Below are positions 1-7,812 of a DNA stretch of 44,561 nt, piece after piece (the stretch's first letter is position 1; the number at the start of each line of letters is the position of its first letter). The stretch is from a virus, in the IMG/VR virus record IMGVR_UViG_3300030380_004215, positions 15,803 through 60,363 of that record; one strand, 5' to 3'. A program made the translations under genes and the position numbers. The notes under the pieces are model-generated. The model was not told the origin of the DNA, ran no database searches, and saw only the letters and a list, made by a program, of their open reading frames with translations.

Positions 1-258
1 GTGTAGGCTCTCATAATTAATAACCTCAATCTCATAGTAAGGATCTAGTTGTTCGTAGTCCCAAACGATACTCCCAATAGCTCTCTTCTTCGTGATGAAC
101 AATACCTTGTTCACACTCATCAAGTTCTGAAGAGTTCCTAAAGCAGTAAGTGTTTTCCCTGTTCTAACCTCCATTGACAAATAAACAAACCTATGCTTGT
201 TCAATATCAATGTGGCTTTGTTAATTATCTCTGATTGGTATTCTCTAAATTGTATCAT
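1..258 (-). CDS. SF2/SNF2-type helicase, N-terminal fragment (cut by window edge)
   Basis: This is the first 86 codons of a gene that runs off the left edge. The start ATG (258-256) overlaps the end of the preceding gene by 14 bases. A motif I (Walker A-like) reads MEVRTGKTLTAL around residues 29-40, and a motif Ia-like strand (VLFITKKRAI) follows at about residue 50, the layout of SF2 helicases, especially the SNF2 branch. Such phage proteins remodel DNA or displace strands during replication and recombination. The gene is last in a minus-strand replication block. The helicase call rests on two motifs only; motifs II-VI lie outside the window. Confidence 0.7.
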   Translation of the reverse strand, partial: MIQFREYQSEIINKATLILNKHRFVYLSMEVRTGKTLTALGTLQNLMSVNKVLFITKKRAIGSIVWDYEQLDPYYEIEVINYESLH

Positions 259-487
259 ATTCGTGTCTTATTTTTTGAAGTTCAGCACACTTTTCATAGT
301 CTTCTGTTTCTTTGAAATAATAAATCAAGTTATCTATAACGTCTCTTGTTACAGGCTTGGTTATGTCGTGAATAAAAAAACTATTTTCAGTTATTGCCAA
401 TTCAGAATAAGGCACTTTGTATACAGCTATGTCATAGGAATTAAGCATTCCTAAATGTACTTGACTATCTTCATCATACATTTCCAT
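245..487 (-). CDS. Hypothetical protein, 80 aa
   Basis: I do not recognise this small acidic protein. It has no signal peptide or membrane segment, and its C-terminal third (YYFKETEDYEKCAELQKIRH) looks helical. It overlaps the helicase start by 14 bases and the upstream gene's end by 14 bases, so translation is probably coupled. A second Met two codons downstream could also be the start. Confidence 0.6.
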   Translation of the reverse strand: MEMYDEDSQVHLGMLNSYDIAVYKVPYSELAITENSFFIHDITKPVTRDVIDNLIYYFKETEDYEKCAELQKIRHEYDTI

Positions 488-746
488 AGCGCTCTTTAAG
501 GTATTTATAAACCATTGGTAAAGCTTTCATCGCTTTCTTTTGATTCTTGTAAATTACTTTACCTTCGGTTTCTTTACTATACAAAGTTACGCCTTTTTCT
601 TTATTGTATTTTAAGTCCTTCCCCTCTGTTGATATTCCTCCTTTGCGAATTGCTATCTTACATTCTCCTGAATTATTAAGTGGTTTGATATAAACTTGAA
701 AGTCATTTTCAATACACCATTTGAAATCAGAATATGAGTTCAGCAT
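474..746 (-). CDS. Hypothetical protein, 90 aa
   Basis: This is a mixed-charge protein, basic towards the C terminus (KNQKKAMKALPMVYKYLKER), of a kind often seen in phage replication blocks. I see no known domain. It overlaps the end of the primase-helicase gene by 20 bases and the next gene by 14, which places it in one transcription unit between the primase and the terminal helicase. Function is unknown. Confidence 0.6.
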   Translation of the reverse strand: MLNSYSDFKWCIENDFQVYIKPLNNSGECKIAIRKGGISTEGKDLKYNKEKGVTLYSKETEGKVIYKNQKKAMKALPMVYKYLKERYGNV

Positions 747-3150
747 CTTTCTTTACTTTTGATTTGTCAGTTAAAAATATAATCCATCTACCATTGAGGT
801 CTCTACCCTCATCTGCTTTTATTCCTGTTTTGAATAAAGCAAATGAATTCAACCAACGATAGAATTCTGTTCTTGATATGGTTCTCTTTGCTTTCGGTGC
901 AAAGTCAGGATTGTCTTGAATAAACTCCAGGTATAAATCATTCTTATAAATCTTTTCATTATACTTGATCGCTTCATTAGCATTGTCGCTCCCAACCAAT
1001 CCACACCATTCTATAAACTCGTGACAAGTATCAGCTGATAATTTTCTAACTGTAAGATTTTTAAAGTCAGCTTTGATCAGTCCATTAGTTAAATAGAACA
1101 TAAGGTTTTCAACCATGTAGTTGTCAAACGCACACCACTCTTCTTCATTCCATTCAGAAAACAAAAGCTTACCAAACTCTACTAAAGGTGTAAAATCTTT
1201 GGTGTAGAATTGCTTAAACTCTAACTCCCACTTTCTTCTTTCAAATGAATTACCTCTACCCTTGATTGCATAGTTAGTTGTAATTGCAACCTTTGGTGAT
1301 TTCTTAAATGGTATCTTGATTGCATCTTTGTTTTTCTTTTCTAATGTTAATCCCTCAGTGACTACACTAAACAATCTTTCAAAATCAAAATGTTTTTTTA
1401 CATCATCAAAGCATAGTATCTGTGTGTCTGCTGAAACTAATTGATAAGCAAAACTTTTCTCAAAGTTAAAGGCTTTACCATCTATTACTACCAGCTTTTT
1501 CATTTGTGATAAAGCATTAATAAACAATCCTTTACCTGTACCACCCTCAGGATTATCAGATATAACCTCATCATTTAAAATGATAGCAGGGCAGTAAGAA
1601 AGATTCTTATAAGCATGTAACATAAAACCAATTGTACTACGCATAGATTTTATTGTCTGTTTGTTTTCTCCTGCAATATTAGATATGAAAGTTTTGTAAT
1701 CGCAATCAAAGGACTCACACATATCAAAGTCACGATCAATGACTTGATCTTTCCATACATAACCACCTAGGTCTAAGTAATCTATAGTGGTCTTCTTGTT
1801 TTTTGTTACTTTGACTGCACAGTTTCTATAATATAGATAAGCTGTTTCTTTATCATCTTCAATGAAGTATACATCTACTGTTCCTAGTAATGACAAGAAC
1901 TCTTCACGGAAAAATCTAGTCTTGTCTGCAAAGTAATTGTAGACAGACATATCATCTAAGTCCTCAAGATATCCTAATACAAAATCTTTTATCTCCTCCT
2001 CACTTGTATGGTCTATCAAGTTATTTGTAACTCTAACAAAAATAAAGTTACGACTACCTTCAGGGCAAAACTTGTAGAACCCATTGTCTTCTAAGAATTG
2101 TCTAAATAAATAATGTATTATGTTTATGACTCCCTTTTCACTCTTAGTCCAAAATCTTTTTTCGCTTTCATCTTCTTCAATGGATGTAATTACTGAATCT
2201 ATTACTGCGTCCTCAATTTGAGAGTCAGCTAATTGAGAACGGATTTCTTTTTTTGATACACCACGTTTGAGTTTCATCCTAACTTGATTAACTCTATCTT
2301 CATCTTCGTAATACTTTGATCCAAAGTTTTGTGTTTGAGTATAAGCTGAATTAATTGTCTGCTTGATTTCCTGCATTGTAAAGCCTTGACTTTCAAACTG
2401 CGACATAATATATTCAGCTAATGATTTGTTTACACCATAGTCATTAAAGGCAGCGGCTAGTATATACACATTGTTGTTTCTTTCTCCCTCAACCAATCCA
2501 TACTTCTTTGTCCACCACTTCATTAGTATATCTACTATCTTGTTTTCATCAGTGACAGGTATAGTTGGTCTTGAAGAATACTTGTCTACAACTTTATACT
2601 CTTGCTCTTCAATCTTAGTCCATAAGTGAGAGTTAGTATTTATATGTATCAGTGGATCATAAGACTCATAACAAACACGAGAAATGTTTTTACTTGTCTT
2701 GTCAAAGTATGTTGAGTTATAATACTTATCAAGTGATAAGAAATAACTTTTATGATTGTCTACTTCCTTTGGAATTCTAACCAGGGCTTTTAATCCATTG
2801 CCACTAGGAGATACGAATACAGAATAAATATATCTGTCTTTAGATAGTCTTTCTTTTTCTGACATCATATCTTTCTTGGTCTTATAACCATCAAAGTCTA
2901 GGCATATAAAACCTGAATGTTCTATGATACTATCATCTGCTCTCTTATTAAATGTTCCTGAAAAACAAATAGCAGGTAAACTCTTTTTTAGTTCTTGCCT
3001 AACATCTTTGTTTTTCTCTGAACGAATCTGCTTGATTAGTTCTTTTGACTTACCTTCTTTTATTCTTTCCAATATAGAATCGAGGTCTCTGAAGAAAGGA
3101 GTGGAGGTGTCTTTTATGTTTCTAAAAATTGTTACTTGATTTTCTTGCAT
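727..3150 (-). CDS. Primase-helicase (BT4734/VirE-N-like domain plus SF3 helicase)
   Basis: This 807-residue protein probably primes and unwinds phage DNA. Residues about 60-180 match the BT4734/VirE N-terminal type, a derived archaeo-eukaryotic primase fold: CLDFDGY holds the acidic DxD at 84-88 and SPSGNGLKALV lies at 114-124, with Lys where many relatives have His, as is common in this branch. Residues about 200-285 look like a primase C-terminal helical domain. The SF3 helicase part has Walker A NPEGGTGKG (533-541), Walker B QILCFDDV (577-584), a sensor strand ending in TTN (about 624-626) and an arginine-finger region FERR (636-639). A terminator at 3245-3278 separates it from the upstream genes, so it probably has its own promoter in the AT-rich 3151-3240 gap. 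Helicase activity is well supported; primase activity is inferred. Confidence 0.85.
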   Translation of the reverse strand: MQENQVTIFRNIKDTSTPFFRDLDSILERIKEGKSKELIKQIRSEKNKDVRQELKKSLPAICFSGTFNKRADDSIIEHSGFICLDFDGYKTKKDMMSEKERLSKDRYIYSVFVSPSGNGLKALVRIPKEVDNHKSYFLSLDKYYNSTYFDKTSKNISRVCYESYDPLIHINTNSHLWTKIEEQEYKVVDKYSSRPTIPVTDENKIVDILMKWWTKKYGLVEGERNNNVYILAAAFNDYGVNKSLAEYIMSQFESQGFTMQEIKQTINSAYTQTQNFGSKYYEDEDRVNQVRMKLKRGVSKKEIRSQLADSQIEDAVIDSVITSIEEDESEKRFWTKSEKGVINIIHYLFRQFLEDNGFYKFCPEGSRNFIFVRVTNNLIDHTSEEEIKDFVLGYLEDLDDMSVYNYFADKTRFFREEFLSLLGTVDVYFIEDDKETAYLYYRNCAVKVTKNKKTTIDYLDLGGYVWKDQVIDRDFDMCESFDCDYKTFISNIAGENKQTIKSMRSTIGFMLHAYKNLSYCPAIILNDEVISDNPEGGTGKGLFINALSQMKKLVVIDGKAFNFEKSFAYQLVSADTQILCFDDVKKHFDFERLFSVVTEGLTLEKKNKDAIKIPFKKSPKVAITTNYAIKGRGNSFERRKWELEFKQFYTKDFTPLVEFGKLLFSEWNEEEWCAFDNYMVENLMFYLTNGLIKADFKNLTVRKLSADTCHEFIEWCGLVGSDNANEAIKYNEKIYKNDLYLEFIQDNPDFAPKAKRTISRTEFYRWLNSFALFKTGIKADEGRDLNGRWIIFLTDKSKVKKDAELIF

Positions 3151-3244
3151 GTCGATTTTATTCTATTATATACTCTATATATATTTTATTATAATTATAT
3201 TTTTATTTTACATATCTAAGGAAAATAATTGACATTTTCAACAT

Positions 3245-3278
3245 AGATAAAAGAAAAGAAGAGAGGCCGAAGCCTCTT
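3245..3278 (-). terminator. Intrinsic terminator with UUCG tetraloop (minus strand)
   Basis: Read on the minus strand, GAGGC-TTCG-GCCTC forms a stem closed by a C(UUCG)G tetraloop, extended by an A-T and a G-T pair. A pyrimidine tract rich in T (ttcttttcttttatct) follows. It lies 50 bases after the stop of the SSB-like gene and before the primase gene, so it probably ends the upstream minus-strand transcript or attenuates it. Confidence 0.7.
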
Positions 3279-3327
3279 CTTCTTATGAGCCTGGCAGGTA
3301 ATAAATTACCGTACACCCCAGGGTTCT

Positions 3328-3594
3328 CTAAAATGGCAGATCACCAGCTGGTTCTGCTTTCGCAGGTTCTGATGCTACTTCTTTCTTCTTTGGAACAAAT
3401 GTATCTAACTCAATATAAGGCTTACCTGCCTGACTATTAAGAACGTTTAGGTTTACCCATCCATTCTTTGAGTTTGATTTTAAAAATGCAATGGCTTCAT
3501 CAACCTTTACACTTATGTTTCCGATTACAAAATCGGGTGCGTTTTCTCTTCTCTTGAAGATAAAACCGTCTGCAAATACTTTGTCTTGTGACAT
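3328..3594 (-). CDS. Small SSB-like protein with acidic C-terminal tail, 88 aa
   Basis: The protein starts MSQDKVFADGFIFKR and looks like a short beta-rich (OB-like) domain followed by a charged linker and the tail AGDLPF. Tails ending in acidic residues plus Pro-Phe are typical of single-stranded DNA-binding proteins and recruit partner enzymes. I chose ATG 3594, preceded by TAATAATT as for neighbouring genes; an upstream ATG at 3669 would add 25 unusual residues (two adjacent Cys) and overlap the exonuclease gene. The position right after the exonuclease and annealing protein genes supports a recombination/replication SSB role. The family is inferred. Confidence 0.65.
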   Translation of the reverse strand: MSQDKVFADGFIFKRRENAPDFVIGNISVKVDEAIAFLKSNSKNGWVNLNVLNSQAGKPYIELDTFVPKKKEVASEPAKAEPAGDLPF

Positions 3595-3649
3595 AATTAT
3601 TAGTATTAATTTGAGTGCTGAGTTGGAGCAGCACATCTGACTCCTTTTT

Positions 3650-4387
3650 TTAAAATTCTTCGTACTCAATGTATTGAGTTAGGTCTTCACTTGAATCCTC
3701 TGCAAAGAACTTTTTATATACTTCTATAGCCTTTAAAACTTTATCCCTACCTCTCAATATAGTTTCTTCTATTGGTGTGGCAATTTTAAGTTTAAGTGTC
3801 TTCTTATCTACTATGTAAAACATAACAGGCTTATTAAATATCTGCTGATATATGTATGCTTGACTATCGTAATTATAATCATTAGCACTCCACTTCCATT
3901 TATCTATATTGGATGAGGTTTTGATATCAATCACGTGAGTATCAGTAATTATATCAGCTTTGCCTTTCCACTTCATTCCAAACAATTCTACAACACCAGG
4001 TTGTTCATACATGTTTTGATCCATATATATATCACTATACATTGTAAAGTTAGATTGCATTGCTTGAATCCAAGTATCAATAGTTTCTATTTCTTTTTGT
4101 AAAAGAACATCATAGTTGTCCAAATTGTTTTCTACAACATACTCTTTGAAAACTTTGGTACTTCTTGTAGATGAATCCACAACAGCATACTCTCCTATTT
4201 TGGAGGGCTCGAGCATAGCAGTATGAAAATACCTACCCATAATTAAGGGTAAAGTTTTTTCATTTTTCCTGAAGTCTCTAGGGTTATTTAATAAACTATA
4301 TATGTCTGAGTTGGATAAATAATTTCTACCCAACTCTCCATAATAATTCTTATCATCCTTGAGTTGCTCTATTATATTACTTGACAT
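3650..4387 (-). CDS. PD-(D/E)XK exonuclease, RecE/Cas4-like
   Basis: This 245-residue protein carries the nuclease core GKADII...VIDIKTSS (about residues 143-159), the Gx(n)D...(D/E)xK signature of the RecE/lambda-exo/Cas4 branch of PD-(D/E)XK nucleases, with a following conserved Gln-Tyr motif (SQAYIYQQ). The N-terminal half (LSNSDIYSLLNNPRDFRK, LIMGRYFHTAMLEP) matches the RecE/DUF3799-type entry region. It would resect double-strand ends 5' to 3' to give single strands for the annealing protein encoded just upstream. The two genes overlap by 11 bases, so they are translated as a pair. I am confident of the fold, less so of the polarity. Confidence 0.85.
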   Translation of the reverse strand: MSSNIIEQLKDDKNYYGELGRNYLSNSDIYSLLNNPRDFRKNEKTLPLIMGRYFHTAMLEPSKIGEYAVVDSSTRSTKVFKEYVVENNLDNYDVLLQKEIETIDTWIQAMQSNFTMYSDIYMDQNMYEQPGVVELFGMKWKGKADIITDTHVIDIKTSSNIDKWKWSANDYNYDSQAYIYQQIFNKPVMFYIVDKKTLKLKIATPIEETILRGRDKVLKAIEVYKKFFAEDSSEDLTQYIEYEEF

Positions 4388-4967
4388 AGGCTCCGAGTTC
4401 TTTCTTCAGTGCAGTAGGCACTACATATTTCTGTTCAATAGCTTTCATTGTAGTTGCAAATGGTTGATTGCTTTTACTCTTTACATAATCTACTACACTA
4501 TCCCATTTCTCGTGGCTCTTTTTTAATGTGTCTTTTGTCTTTGCCTTTACACTTGGCGCTGACTCACTCACATCAACAAGGTCCTCTCCTGCCCATAAAG
4601 ACAATCCTAATCCATGCATACCTATAGCCTTGACTGTACTACGTTGTATAGCCTTGTTTACCATAAATGATGTGATCTTGTCTTGTGTTACGGATCTGTT
4701 TTGATTATCCATAATCGGCAGATAATCAATGTGTTCTACCCCCTTAACAGTAACACCAACCTTTACATAAGCTGTACTACCATCACTGAAATAATTAAGA
4801 CCTGTGTGTGCACTTTCATACACAGTTCTATTGCTGTCAGGATATTTATCTTTTACTATAGCCCAGGCATATGCCCAAGATAAGTAATCAAATCTTCCCT
4901 TTTTTTCTACTTTACCTTTTACATTTATAGAGGTAAGTTCTTTGAATGTTGACTTTGTGTTTGCCAT
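4377..4967 (-). CDS. Single-strand annealing protein, DUF1071/Sak3-like
   Basis: This 196-residue protein shows family landmarks: DYLSWAYAWAIVKDKYPD near residue 27, a central beta region (TAYVKVGVTVKG), and NKAIQRSTVKAIGMHGLGL followed by LWAGEDL around residues 104-131. These fit the DUF1071 group of phage annealing proteins, which coat single strands and pair complementary DNA, like Red beta. The charged C-terminal tail (about 140-196) may contact the SSB. It overlaps the exonuclease gene by 11 bases; together with the SSB-like protein they make a complete recombination trio. The initiator ATG follows ATTAATT, the local start context. Confidence 0.88.
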   Translation of the reverse strand: MANTKSTFKELTSINVKGKVEKKGRFDYLSWAYAWAIVKDKYPDSNRTVYESAHTGLNYFSDGSTAYVKVGVTVKGVEHIDYLPIMDNQNRSVTQDKITSFMVNKAIQRSTVKAIGMHGLGLSLWAGEDLVDVSESAPSVKAKTKDTLKKSHEKWDSVVDYVKSKSNQPFATTMKAIEQKYVVPTALKKELGAYVK

Positions 4968-4969
4968 AA

Positions 4970-5353
4970 TTAATTATTTAAGTTACTATATTTATTTATT
5001 AAATTTTCCCTTTTTACTTTTAAAGACTCGTAATGTTTTTTGTTATTGCGAGTATTGACTTCTCCCTGGATTTTATAATTTATTTTTTCAATTTGTTCTT
5101 TGTAAGTATTTTTTAATACTTGATGAACACCATTTCTAAATCCATGTTGTAAGAATACATCATACTCTTCTTGTGAAATTTCTTTGTAAGCGATACCTAG
5201 TTTTCTTGTGTTATAAATTTTAATATCGTCTACAACCTTAACTATTTTAATACCCTTATATATATAAGACATCTCAATAGTTGAGCTGAGGTTGATAGCT
5301 TTTCTATCACTCACTGCATCTTCCCACAAACTTTCCAAACTATGCTCTAACAT
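4970..5353 (-). CDS. Hypothetical protein, 127 aa
   Basis: I do not recognise this protein. It is predicted alpha/beta with a basic, coiled C-terminal stretch (about residues 80-127, rich in Lys, Asn and Glu). I start it at ATG 5353 (MLEHSLESLWED) because this sits one base after the upstream stop (TAATATG), the coupling pattern used elsewhere in this arm; an in-frame ATG at 5410 would overlap the upstream gene by 56 bases. It lies between the DnaA-like and annealing genes, suggesting a replication-accessory role. Confidence 0.6.
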   Translation of the reverse strand: MLEHSLESLWEDAVSDRKAINLSSTIEMSYIYKGIKIVKVVDDIKIYNTRKLGIAYKEISQEEYDVFLQHGFRNGVHQVLKNTYKEQIEKINYKIQGEVNTRNNKKHYESLKVKRENLINKYSNLNN

Positions 5354-5354
5354 A

Positions 5355-5660
5355 TTAAGCTGTTTGTAATGAACATTCTCTGATCGCAGTCTCAATAAAG
5401 TAATCGACATCTACATCTCCAGAGTTTTCTAGCTTTTGAATTCCATACTCTACTCCTGTTCTTGCAATGTCATATCCATTTTCTGCCATTAAATCTACAA
5501 TCTGTACGATTGTCATAGGCCTTTGATAACAGATACTATACAACAAAAATCTAGCAGTAGATATTTTAGCTGCTCTGTTTTTGCTGAACATCTGTTCTCT
5601 AGTTATGTTCATCTCTTGACAAACATAATCTACATACTTATTAAATATTCCTCTCTTCAT
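5355..5660 (-). CDS. DnaA domain IV-like DNA-binding protein
   Basis: The 101-residue protein resembles only the C-terminal DNA-binding domain of DnaA: a helix around YVDYVCQEMNITREQMFSK, then KISTARFLLYSICYQRP, then a helix-turn-helix-like segment ending in GVEYGIQKLE, which parallels DnaA's RDHSTV...KIE recognition helix. No AAA+ domain is present. Such stand-alone proteins could recognise an origin or act as regulators. It sits upstream of the recombination genes. The recognition-site candidates I can see are the TATGTCGA iterons at 14,328-14,506, but that link is a guess. Confidence 0.6.
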   Translation of the reverse strand: MKRGIFNKYVDYVCQEMNITREQMFSKNRAAKISTARFLLYSICYQRPMTIVQIVDLMAENGYDIARTGVEYGIQKLENSGDVDVDYFIETAIRECSLQTA

Positions 5661-5784
5661 CTCTTGATTTTATTTGATTAATATATACAAAGTAGTTTCT
5701 CCAAATGTCGTCCACAACACTGGGAGGGAGTGAGTTATTCTCCCTCTCTCTTTGTCTAATAAACTCTTCGCTTGATCTTCCCAT
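5641..5784 (-). CDS. Small hypothetical protein, 47 aa
   Basis: A short reading frame starts at ATG 5784 (MGRSSEEFIRQRE...) and ends in TAA at 5641, overlapping the DnaA-like gene by 20 bases. Composition is protein-like, with an acidic-aromatic centre (VVDDIWRNYFVYINQ), and it fills an otherwise empty gap in a run of coupled genes. Function is unknown. Confidence 0.55.
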   Translation of the reverse strand: MGRSSEEFIRQRERENNSLPPSVVDDIWRNYFVYINQIKSRDEERNI

Positions 5785-5824
5785 AGATATAAGTTTATTT
5801 GTGTTTATAAAAATAAGTTATTTT

Positions 5825-6556
5825 TTAATTACTTGCAAGTTTTTTCTTAATTTTATCCATATCTTTTTTAATTTTAAGAAGTTCCTTAACTGCTTCCTCG
5901 TAATGATTACCCATATAACGTTCTAAGTCATAGTCCAAATAGAACCCTCTTTTTCTAACCACACCGTCACGATCTGTGTAAGGTTTCTGTAAAGTAGTTA
6001 TATCATAATCATAATAAGACTTATCATCATATCTCTCATCATTTTCCCATCTTTCTGTACTCCATTCAGGTATATCCCATTCTCTAAAAGTAAACTGTAC
6101 TCCATTTTCAAACTCACGATATTCTCCGAAACCTTGTTCTTCTTCCCACTCATATACAAAATTAGGAATGTCTTCTGTTAGCTTTGCTATAATATGATCA
6201 GCAACTGGAGCCCATGCAGTTGTAAAATGATAATGGTTTCCTTCAACCTCGCCATCATAACAACCCCACTTAGTGTTCCAATTGTCATACCTGGTACACC
6301 AAGCATACCAGTCTTCTGCTCCATATGTCTTTAGGTTTTCTTTCTTTTGCTTTATGATCCAGTCTTCCTGTTCTTTCCTAAACTTTACCCAATCTTCTCC
6401 ATAAGGATTGTCGTGAGTTTTGTCGTAATACTTCTGAAGATCTAACTCTTCAGGCATAGGGTGGTAGTGTCTACACAACCCTACCTTAGCTATCTCTTTT
6501 AATTTATCGATATACTTATCTTCAACCGATATTATACTATATACGTGATTTGGCAT
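5825..6556 (-). CDS. Api92/DUF1281-like protein
   Basis: The 243-residue protein begins MPNHVYSI and contains HYHPMPEEL near residue 30, WYAWCTRYDNWNTKWGCYD around 102-120, and HFTTAWAPVADHII around 130-143. This order (MPN start, P-x-P-E-E-L, NW-TKW, TAW-P) is the signature of the YubB/Api92-like ferredoxin-fold family found on plasmids and phages, whose biochemical role is unclear. The C-terminal third is very acidic and aromatic, ending in a Lys-rich helix. Family assignment is good; function is unknown. Confidence 0.75.
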   Translation of the reverse strand: MPNHVYSIISVEDKYIDKLKEIAKVGLCRHYHPMPEELDLQKYYDKTHDNPYGEDWVKFRKEQEDWIIKQKKENLKTYGAEDWYAWCTRYDNWNTKWGCYDGEVEGNHYHFTTAWAPVADHIIAKLTEDIPNFVYEWEEEQGFGEYREFENGVQFTFREWDIPEWSTERWENDERYDDKSYYDYDITTLQKPYTDRDGVVRKRGFYLDYDLERYMGNHYEEAVKELLKIKKDMDKIKKKLASN

Positions 6557-6558
6557 AA

Positions 6559-6765
6559 TTATATTTGTTTTAAGTGTTTAATTAATCTGTTTAGTCCATC
6601 TTTTATTCCTTTATGCTCTATGGATGAATGACTATCATTTACCCATTCATCATCATCTATTATATCTTGAGCAATACTCTCTATCCTTTCAATAGTTATT
6701 TTGTCATAACTATCCAATTGTTTTTTGAGAGCTTTTATTCTCTCATCTTTAAAATTATTTTCCAT
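6559..6765 (-). CDS. Hypothetical protein, 68 aa
   Basis: This small charged protein is predicted to be mostly helical, with an acidic middle (DIIDDDEWVND) and a C-terminal helix (GLNRLIKHLKQI). It lies 2 bases upstream of the Api92-like start, so the two are probably co-translated. No family recognised. Confidence 0.6.
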   Translation of the reverse strand: MENNFKDERIKALKKQLDSYDKITIERIESIAQDIIDDDEWVNDSHSSIEHKGIKDGLNRLIKHLKQI

Positions 6766-6771
6766 ATTTAT

Positions 6772-7026
6772 TTATATTACTGGTGCGCAGGGGTAATCTT
6801 TTATCGTGGTGAATAAGGCACCCCCATCGTTGCCCTCATCATCCATACTTGGATAGATCCAAAACATAGTTCCATTAGGTCTTTTAAGTAACATACATAG
6901 TGGCGACTTATACCACATTGCCTCTTTCAATTCTTCATCTGGCATGTACTCTACTTTAACAATTTTACAACCAACTAGGTTGTCTTTGGCTTTCTTTGTC
7001 CAGTGTTTTCTTACATCTTTTATCAT
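6772..7026 (-). CDS. Conserved phage hypothetical protein, 84 aa
   Basis: The protein carries a pattern I have seen in many phage hypotheticals: an N-terminal LVGCKIVKVEYM strand, then GTMFWIYPSMDDEGNDGG, in which SxDDEGNDGGAL is the most conserved stretch. It is compact, with no membrane segment. It belongs to the same minus-strand run, 6 bases from the next gene. No biochemical role is known to me. Confidence 0.7.
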   Translation of the reverse strand: MIKDVRKHWTKKAKDNLVGCKIVKVEYMPDEELKEAMWYKSPLCMLLKRPNGTMFWIYPSMDDEGNDGGALFTTIKDYPCAPVI

Positions 7027-7037
7027 AATTTTTAATT

Positions 7038-7169
7038 TTAATTGTTAATTTGTTTTATTACACTTCCTCCCCATAGTGAAGCAATGTCTCTTGCCTCTTC
7101 TATGTTTTTTGCATCAATGTAGAATATCTCATTATGTTCGATACATTGATAAGTTTTTAATTTATTCAT
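7038..7169 (-). CDS. Small hypothetical protein, 43 aa
   Basis: The reading frame starts at ATG 7169 (MNKLKTYQCIEHNE) after AAATAAAC and stops at 7040-7038. The sequence IFYIDAKNIEEARDIASLWGG looks like one strand plus one helix, a compact ordered mini-domain. It precedes the SxDDEGNDGG gene by 11 bases. Function unknown. Confidence 0.55.
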   Translation of the reverse strand: MNKLKTYQCIEHNEIFYIDAKNIEEARDIASLWGGSVIKQINN

Positions 7170-7180
7170 GTTTATTTAAT

Positions 7181-7336
7181 TTAAGTTATACCCGAAGGTA
7201 GCCGTCTTTCCGTGCTGTCAGTCTTGTTGTAATTTAACGAGCATATTATATGAAAACAATTGATGCACCTCGTTTTTGACTCACGCATTACAACGTCCTA
7301 CATTAGCGACAACTAAGGATGGTTATCGTGCATCAA
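7181..7336 (-). other. Structured non-coding gap (nested inverted repeats, possible RNA)
   Basis: This gap after the 3D-domain gene holds a TACC/GGTA stem around a UUCG loop (minus strand; 7189-7200), an 8-bp inverted repeat GTTGTAAT/ATTACAAC (7226-7233, 7287-7294), a nested 6-bp repeat AACGAG/CTCGTT (7236-7241, 7269-7274) and a 9-bp repeat TTGATGCAC/GTGCATCAA (7260-7268, 7328-7336) whose first half lies in the loop of the others. If transcribed, these would make a pseudoknotted fold. A 35-codon frame (7288-7181) also exists but is not convincing. Confidence 0.35.
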
Positions 7337-7715
7337 CCAATATAATTTTTATATTTTCCCATTTGCCTCCCTTCATACTTTCGTTTACAAGGAAGTCTAT
7401 TCTCTTTGTCCACCTTCTATTCATTCTATCCTCTACTGTATATATTCCGTCCATATGCTGTGCCCCCATAACCATTACACGTTTGCCGAATACAAAGCCG
7501 AGTTCTTCCAGGTCTCTTGATACTGCTATCCACCTGTGTCCTGCAGGATTGCTTGGATCTATGTGTTTGCCACTGGCTGTGATCAGGGGTGTGCTATCTG
7601 TCTGTCCCTCTACTGCGTGGTAGATCGTTGCATCTACAACTACCTCATTAGTGGGGGTATACCTTCCCCCAATGATGAGTGTGAACAGTCCTATTCCCAT
7701 TACTGTTTTCATCAT
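7323..7715 (-). CDS. 3D-domain (RlpA/MltA-like double-psi barrel) exported protein
   Basis: The 130-residue protein has an N-terminal hydrophobic segment (GIGLFTLIIGG, residues 7-17) suggesting export or anchoring. The rest matches the 3D (Asp-Asp-Asp) domain: ATIYHAVEGQTDSTPLITASG at 29-49, HRWIAVSRDL at 60-69, and VEDRMNRRWTKRIDFLV at 94-110 with Asp96 and Asp107 as likely barrel-site acids. 3D domains occur in peptidoglycan-acting proteins such as MltA and RlpA. Its start overlaps the stop of the membrane peptide gene (ATGA), implying joint function at the envelope, perhaps in cell-wall change or lysis. The fold call is good; substrate is unknown. Confidence 0.72.
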   Translation of the reverse strand: MMKTVMGIGLFTLIIGGRYTPTNEVVVDATIYHAVEGQTDSTPLITASGKHIDPSNPAGHRWIAVSRDLEELGFVFGKRVMVMGAQHMDGIYTVEDRMNRRWTKRIDFLVNESMKGGKWENIKIILVDAR

Positions 7716-7810
7716 AATAAATGTGTTTTAATTAATAAATATATAAGTATCACTATGATACCTATAAGGCTATAAAAGGTTGCCTTTGCCTTGTCTTCGT
7801 ACTTGCTCAT
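7712..7810 (-). CDS. 32-aa single-span membrane peptide
   Basis: The frame begins MSKYEDKAKATFYS and continues with a run of hydrophobic residues (LIGIIVILIYLLI, about 15-27), giving a short membrane peptide with a charged N terminus. Its TGA overlaps the ATG of the 3D-domain gene by four bases (ATGA), typical of coupled genes. A holin-like or anchoring role beside a cell-wall protein is possible, but the sequence alone cannot show it. Confidence 0.6.
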   Translation of the reverse strand: MSKYEDKAKATFYSLIGIIVILIYLLIKTHLL

Positions 7811-7812
7811 AA

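Noticed and set aside
5733-5751. GGGAG/CTCCC hairpin as a terminator
   Set aside because: No T-run follows on either strand and it lies within a small coding frame (5,641-5,784).
7181-7288. A 35-codon minus-strand frame (MRESKTRCINCF...)
   Set aside because: Composition is not protein-like, it lies wholly within nested inverted repeats and no coupling signal is seen.
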